The position numbers and the translations under genes were made by a program. This document shows, in pieces, positions 60,429 through 64,000 of a DNA stretch of 64,000 nt. How positions within the stretch are numbered: the first letter of the stretch is position 1; each line of letters begins with the position of its first letter. The stretch is from Litorimonas sp. (GTDB lineage Bacteria; Pseudomonadota; Alphaproteobacteria; Caulobacterales; Maricaulaceae), in the NCBI GenBank assembly GCA_029936425.1, contig JAPYSU010000006.1, forward strand, positions 124,001 to 188,000. Direction: 5' to 3'. The notes beneath the pieces are model-generated. The model was given only the letters and a program-made list of their open reading frames with translations, did no database searches and was not told the origin of the DNA.

Positions 60429-61339
60429 TGCTGCTCGCTCCGGCGGGCGTAAAATTCCCGCTTTATATCCTCAGAGGTTTGCCGTGACCCGTCATGGGAG
60501 TAACCCGGCGGGCCGAAAATATAGCCAAGTCTCTGGCGAAGAGTCAGGTCTTTCCCCGCTGCGTCCTTGAAGACATTCCCCCATTCGGCAAAGGCTATTT
60601 TCGCCGGATTGAATGTCTCAATCGGTTTCACTACGCCGTAAGCGATTTTAACGTCGTCCTGTTCTCCAACAAATGTGCCAAACAACTTATCCCAGATAAT
60701 AAAAATTCCGGCATAATTCATATCCAGATATTGAGGATTCGTCCCGTGATGGACGCGGTGATGACTTGGCGTATTGAAAACCGCCTCGAACCAGTTCGGC
60801 ATTTTATCCACGGCTTCAGTGTGGATCCAGAATTGATAAATCAAGTTCAGACCCGCGACAAACCCGATCAATAAGGGATGAAATCCGAGTAAAACCAAAG
60901 GCACGGACAGTAAAATATGCCCTGTAAAATGATTATTCCAGGGCTGACGAAGAGCGGTGGTCAAATTGTAATGTTCCGAGCTGTGATGCACAACATGCGC
61001 CGTCCAAAACCAACGCACCCGGTGAGCAATTCGGTGTTTCCAGTAATAGACAAAGTCCTGTGCAATCAGAGCCAGTATTATGATCGGAAGGCTGTGCCCC
61101 AGATCAAACAGCCGAAATCTCCACGCCAGAAGAAGAACCCCCAGACTGATAAATCCAAAGAGCAAATCCGTCGCCAGATTACCGATCCCCATGGTCATGG
61201 ACGCAAAGGCATCGCGCGTTTCATACCGCCCGGCCCATTTTTTCCGGTGAACAAAGAGCCATTCGAGAGCGACGCATATGACAAAGAGAGGCGCGGCCCA
61301 CGCCAATATCATCGGAAAACTTAGCTCGGCCTCTGTCAT
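60413..61339 (-). CDS. Sterol desaturase/fatty acid hydroxylase family membrane protein
   Basis: 308 residues with four or five hydrophobic helices (about 10-27, 45-78, 84-101 and 135-165). The di-iron histidine boxes are YYWKHRIAHRVRWFWTAHVV (HRxxH), then HHSSEHYNLTTALRQPW, and NTPSHHRVHHGTNPQYLD (HHxxHH). The family hydroxylates or desaturates lipids such as carotenoids, sterols or ornithine lipids. The substrate is unknown. It is divergent from ugd by 113 bases and convergent with phoD. Confidence 0.85.
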   Translation of the reverse strand: MTEAELSFPMILAWAAPLFVICVALEWLFVHRKKWAGRYETRDAFASMTMGIGNLATDLLFGFISLGVLLLAWRFRLFDLGHSLPIIILALIAQDFVYYWKHRIAHRVRWFWTAHVVHHSSEHYNLTTALRQPWNNHFTGHILLSVPLVLLGFHPLLIGFVAGLNLIYQFWIHTEAVDKMPNWFEAVFNTPSHHRVHHGTNPQYLDMNYAGIFIIWDKLFGTFVGEQDDVKIAYGVVKPIETFNPAKIAFAEWGNVFKDAAGKDLTLRQRLGYIFGPPGYSHDGSRQTSEDIKREFYARRSEQHHPNP

Positions 61340-61452
61340 GACCCTTTATGCGGCTTTTGCTCGAAAAAAGTCAAAATGGCGCTATGACGCAGGGGGTCGA
61401 ATCCCTATAGACGGTACGATGCCCAGTTAGGAAAGCCGAAAGGAAAGAGCGC

Positions 61453-62772
61453 ATGCGTGTAGTAATGGTAGGCACCGGATATGTCGGACTGGTTTCAGGC
61501 GTGTGTTTCGCCGATTTTGGCCACGACGTTGTCTGTGTAGATAAAGACCCCAAGAAGATCGAAACGCTCAATCAGGGCGGCATCCCGATCTTTGAACCCG
61601 GTCTTGATGTGCTCGTTGCCAAGAATGTACGGGCCAAGCGCCTGTCTTTCACAACTGACTTGTCCGAGGCCATGCAAGGGGCGGATGCCGTTTTCATCGG
61701 GGTCGGAACGCCGTCCCGACGGGGCGATGGCCATGCGGATCTGTCTTATGTCTATGCCGCCGCCGAAGAAATTGCCCAGAATATTGCCGCCAGCGATTCG
61801 AAGTTCACCGTGGTTGTCACCAAATCCACGGTTCCCGTCGGAACAGGTGACGAGGTTGAGGCGATTTTATCAAAACATCTGGAGCCGTCGCGCTTTGCCG
61901 TCGCGTCCAACCCTGAATTCTTGCGCGAAGGCGCTGCCATTAATGATTTCAAACGGCCTGACCGCGTTGTTGTGGGGACAGAAAATGAGCGCGCCAAAGC
62001 CGTTATGCAGTCGCTCTACCGTCCCCTCTTTATCAACCAGACGCCGATTCTCTTTACCAGTCGCCGGACATCCGAACTGATTAAATATGCGGGCAATGCA
62101 TTTTTGGCGACGAAGATCACTTTCATAAATCAGATGGCGGATTTATGCGAAGCGGTTGGCGCTAATGTTCAGGAAGTCGCGCGCGGCATTGGCCTTGATA
62201 ATCGCATCGGGCCCAAATTCCTGCATGCCGGTCCGGGATATGGCGGGTCATGTTTTCCTAAGGATACGCTGGCGCTCACGCAAACCGCTTCCGAGGCCGG
62301 AACGCCGGTGACAATTGTGCAGGCTGTGATTGACGCCAATGAAGACCGCAAATCCAGAATGGCGGATAAAGTCATCAAAACAATGGGCGGGGAGGTCTCT
62401 GGCAAAACGATTGCTGTGCTCGGCCTAGCCTTTAAACCGAATACGGATGATATGCGGGACGCTCCGTCTCTGACAATTCTACCCCGTCTCCAAGAGGCAG
62501 GAGCAACTATCCGGGCTTATGACCCTGAAGCCATGAAAGAGGCCCGGCACCTTCTCTCTGATGTGACTTATACAGACGGGCCATATGAGGCGATAGACGG
62601 CGCGGACGCCCTGGTCATTATAACTGAATGGGACGAGTTTCGGGCGCTGGATTTGCACCGGATTAAAACTCTGCTTAAAACACCTATTATTATAGACCTT
62701 CGGAATATTTATCGTCCGGAAACAATGAAAGAGCAGGGCTTTACCTATGCCAATATCGGCCGGCCCGTTTAG
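61453..62772 (+). CDS. ugd: UDP-glucose 6-dehydrogenase
   Basis: 439 residues. MVGTGYVGLVSGVCFADFGHD (NAD site), FIGVGTPSRRGDGHADLSYV, VVTKSTVPVGTGDEVEAI, NPEFLREGAAINDFKRPDRV, and the catalytic-Cys segment HAGPGYGGSCFPKDTLAL. Then LGLAFKPNTDDMRDAPSL in the C-domain. It oxidises UDP-glucose to UDP-glucuronate with two NAD+. Followed at 18 bases by galU, which makes its substrate, so both are probably in one operon. The start ATG has GAAAGGAAAGAGC upstream. Confidence 0.95.
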   Translation: MRVVMVGTGYVGLVSGVCFADFGHDVVCVDKDPKKIETLNQGGIPIFEPGLDVLVAKNVRAKRLSFTTDLSEAMQGADAVFIGVGTPSRRGDGHADLSYVYAAAEEIAQNIAASDSKFTVVVTKSTVPVGTGDEVEAILSKHLEPSRFAVASNPEFLREGAAINDFKRPDRVVVGTENERAKAVMQSLYRPLFINQTPILFTSRRTSELIKYAGNAFLATKITFINQMADLCEAVGANVQEVARGIGLDNRIGPKFLHAGPGYGGSCFPKDTLALTQTASEAGTPVTIVQAVIDANEDRKSRMADKVIKTMGGEVSGKTIAVLGLAFKPNTDDMRDAPSLTILPRLQEAGATIRAYDPEAMKEARHLLSDVTYTDGPYEAIDGADALVIITEWDEFRALDLHRIKTLLKTPIIIDLRNIYRPETMKEQGFTYANIGRPV

Positions 62773-62790
62773 ACCTTAGGAATGCCGATT

Positions 62791-63681
62791 ATGAAGCCCG
62801 TCAAAATTGCCGTTCTGCCCGTCGCCGGTTTCGGGACCCGTGTTCTGCCGGCGACAAAAACTATTCCCAAGGAAATGCTTCCCGTCGTGGATCGTCCGGC
62901 ACTTCAATATGTCGTCGACGAAGCATTAGAAGCCGGAATTGAGCATTTTGTCTTTATTACGGGTCGCCAGAAAAGTGCGATTGAGGATTATTTCGACAGC
63001 GCTTACGAACTTGAAGACGCGCTACAGCGCAAGAAAAAAACGACCATTTTTGATGAGCTGAAATCCATGCAGCCCCGCGCAGGGTCAATGAGTTTCGTCC
63101 GTCAGCAGGCCGCCAAGGGCCTTGGCCACGCCGTTTGGTGCGCGCGCGATATTGTTGGCGACCAACCCTTTGCCGTCTTGCTCCCGGACGTATTGGTTCA
63201 GTCCAAGCGGAGCTGTCTGGCGCAGATGATGGACGCCTATCAGGATGTCGGCGGGAATATTATCGCGGTGGACGCCGTGCCGGAAGACAAGGTGTCAAGT
63301 TACGGCGTTATCAAACCAAAAGCGGGCGAAGATTACCGCGACAAGCGGCTTATCCAGATGGACGGCATGGTAGAAAAGCCCGCTCAAAAAGACGCACCCT
63401 CCAATCTTAAAATTACTGGGCGTTATATTCTCCAGCCCGAATTGATGAAGCTTTTGAAAGATCAGGAAGCTGGCGCCGGCGGTGAAATTCAGCTCACAGA
63501 CGCGATGGCGCGGCTGATGGAAGACCAGAGTTTCCACGCTTTTGTCTATGATGGTCAGGATTATGATTGCGGCAGCAAAATCGGGTATCTCGAAGCCGTC
63601 ATGGCTTATGCGAAAATTCATCCCGATATCGGGGAAGAGGCGAAAGCCCTGATAAAGCGCATGGCCGGAGAAGGCAGTTAG
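62791..63681 (+). CDS. galU: UTP-glucose-1-phosphate uridylyltransferase
   Basis: 296 residues from the second ATG, 9 bases after TTAGGA; the first ATG (62782) almost touches that site. AVLPVAGFGTRVLPATKTIP is the nucleotide-binding loop, KEMLPVVDRPALQYVVDEAL the substrate site, QQAAKGLGHAVWCARDIVGD and FAVLLPDVLVQ the metal-binding Asp, and GGEIQLTDAMARLM the GalU-type C-terminal segment. Makes UDP-glucose from glucose-1-P and UTP. With the mutase at 56.8 kb and Ugd it forms a route from glucose-6-P to UDP-glucuronate. Confidence 0.95.
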   Translation: MKPVKIAVLPVAGFGTRVLPATKTIPKEMLPVVDRPALQYVVDEALEAGIEHFVFITGRQKSAIEDYFDSAYELEDALQRKKKTTIFDELKSMQPRAGSMSFVRQQAAKGLGHAVWCARDIVGDQPFAVLLPDVLVQSKRSCLAQMMDAYQDVGGNIIAVDAVPEDKVSSYGVIKPKAGEDYRDKRLIQMDGMVEKPAQKDAPSNLKITGRYILQPELMKLLKDQEAGAGGEIQLTDAMARLMEDQSFHAFVYDGQDYDCGSKIGYLEAVMAYAKIHPDIGEEAKALIKRMAGEGS

Positions 63682-63848
63682 GCTCGGTTAAATTTTACAC
63701 TCAGCCCTATAAAACTACTTGTCAAAACCTCAAAACAGGAATCTAATATTATCCTGAACAAAAGCCGCGCGAGGTCGGGATAAGCGAAACTCTCGCCCAG
63801 ACTAACGACCTTGCCCTAAGCGCCTTTTGTCTCCGGAGATTTTATACA

Positions 63849-64000
63849 ATGATGCTTATCCGTAGCTTTGTCGCGCCAAGCGGCATTGAGGGTGTTGGGG
63901 TATTTGCTGCTGAAAACATCAAAAAAGGCGATGTTATCTGGAAACTCGACACGAAATTTGATCGATTAGTCAGTCCAAAGCAAATGAAAGACTTCCCGCC
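63849..64000 (+). CDS. SET-domain protein (partial, runs off the window)
   Basis: The first 50 codons only. After MMLIRSFVAPSGIEGVGVFA comes AENIKKGDVIWKLDTKFDRL, which is the beginning of a SET domain: S-x-x-x-G-x-GVFA plus DIKKGD-type strand. SET proteins in bacteria are usually small lysine methyltransferases using SAM. Two ATGs are adjacent (63849 and 63852) with CCGGAG about 11 bases before. No catalytic part is visible in the window. Confidence 0.65.
   Translation, partial: MMLIRSFVAPSGIEGVGVFAAENIKKGDVIWKLDTKFDRLVSPKQMKDFP

Noticed and set aside
1..64000. tRNA, rRNA, CRISPR array, prophage or IS element
   Set aside because: I scanned gaps on both strands and saw no cloverleaf-like CCA-ending element, regular spaced repeats, integrase, transposase or phage structural genes. 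A small tRNA could still be missed by eye.

Overview
The window is ordinary, gene-dense chromosome of an alphaproteobacterium, at roughly 50% GC. It has two-gene or larger operons with ATGA-type overlaps, RimM, GyrB, MetK, AhcY, FixB/FixA-type ETF, a PtsP with a GAF domain, an ATM1-type exporter and TonB-dependent uptake. Gene content and intergenic palindromic repeats suggest a marine, stalked or budding lineage (Maricaulales/Hyphomonadales-like), but that placement is inference. I see no phage, IS element, CRISPR array, rRNA or tRNA.

Layout. 1-3.5 kb: end of a DUF885 gene, then a minus-strand group of a Tat-exported Gfo/Idh/MocA lipoprotein, a DauA-like D-amino-acid dehydrogenase and a stand-alone NnrD. 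3.6-7.1 kb: gyrB with a DUF202 gene, and a small membrane protein. 7.3-10.5 kb: YbiI-type zinc finger, a TonB-dependent receptor with a strong terminator, and a broken DUF2959 lipoprotein. 10.8-16 kb: a terminal-oxidase operon (CtaG-like, CopD/HemJ-like, subunit II, fused subunit I+III, small membrane subunit) with a DUF2231 gene lying antisense inside it. 16.2-18.7 kb: an 828-residue SDR-SPW-VKOR-like fusion. 18.7-19.8 kb: non-coding, with one copy of a composite repeat. 19.8-27 kb: HI0933-type flavoprotein, TSUP transporter, pxpABC (5-oxoprolinase), a PabB-PabC fusion and a CorA/ZntB channel. 27-33.3 kb: a complete DUF4129-DUF4350-MoxR-DUF58-SpoIIM-RDD operon. 33.3-37.5 kb: XRE regulator, TagA/WecG glycosyltransferase, ATM1-type ABC exporter, beta-barrel protein. 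37.7-42.7 kb: SDR, DUF1330, DUF2855 and dienoyl-CoA isomerase-like genes facing etfBA across a shared terminator. 42.7-44 kb: 1.26 kb of palindromic repeats and the second composite repeat. 44-52.8 kb: large lipoprotein, YgjP-type metallopeptidase, nucleoside transporter and purine nucleoside phosphorylase, small lipoprotein, ptsP, rimM, TonB-like protein, GlsB/YeaQ protein. 52.9-55.6 kb: metK and ahcY. 55.8-64 kb: GT2 glycosyltransferase, phosphohexomutase, MazG-like protein, PhoD, sterol-desaturase-family protein, ugd, galU and a truncated SET-domain gene.

How the parts fit. The phosphohexomutase, GalU and Ugd together could carry glucose-6-P to UDP-glucuronate for surface polysaccharide, alongside two glycosyltransferases. 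metK and ahcY form the SAM/SAH arm of the methyl cycle. The etfBA pair faces an acyl-CoA/SDR operon, suggesting a fatty-acid or related acyl-CoA oxidation branch.

The most unusual item is the oxidase. Subunit II has lost most CuA ligands (both Cys, the second His and the Met), while subunit I keeps every heme and CuB ligand but has Gln for the K-channel Lys and no D-channel Asn residues. Its electron donor and proton route are therefore open questions. Next come the SDR-SPW-VKOR fusion, whose VKOR-like part lacks its CxxC cysteines, and the 0.5-kb composite repeat present in two inverted copies about 23 kb apart.
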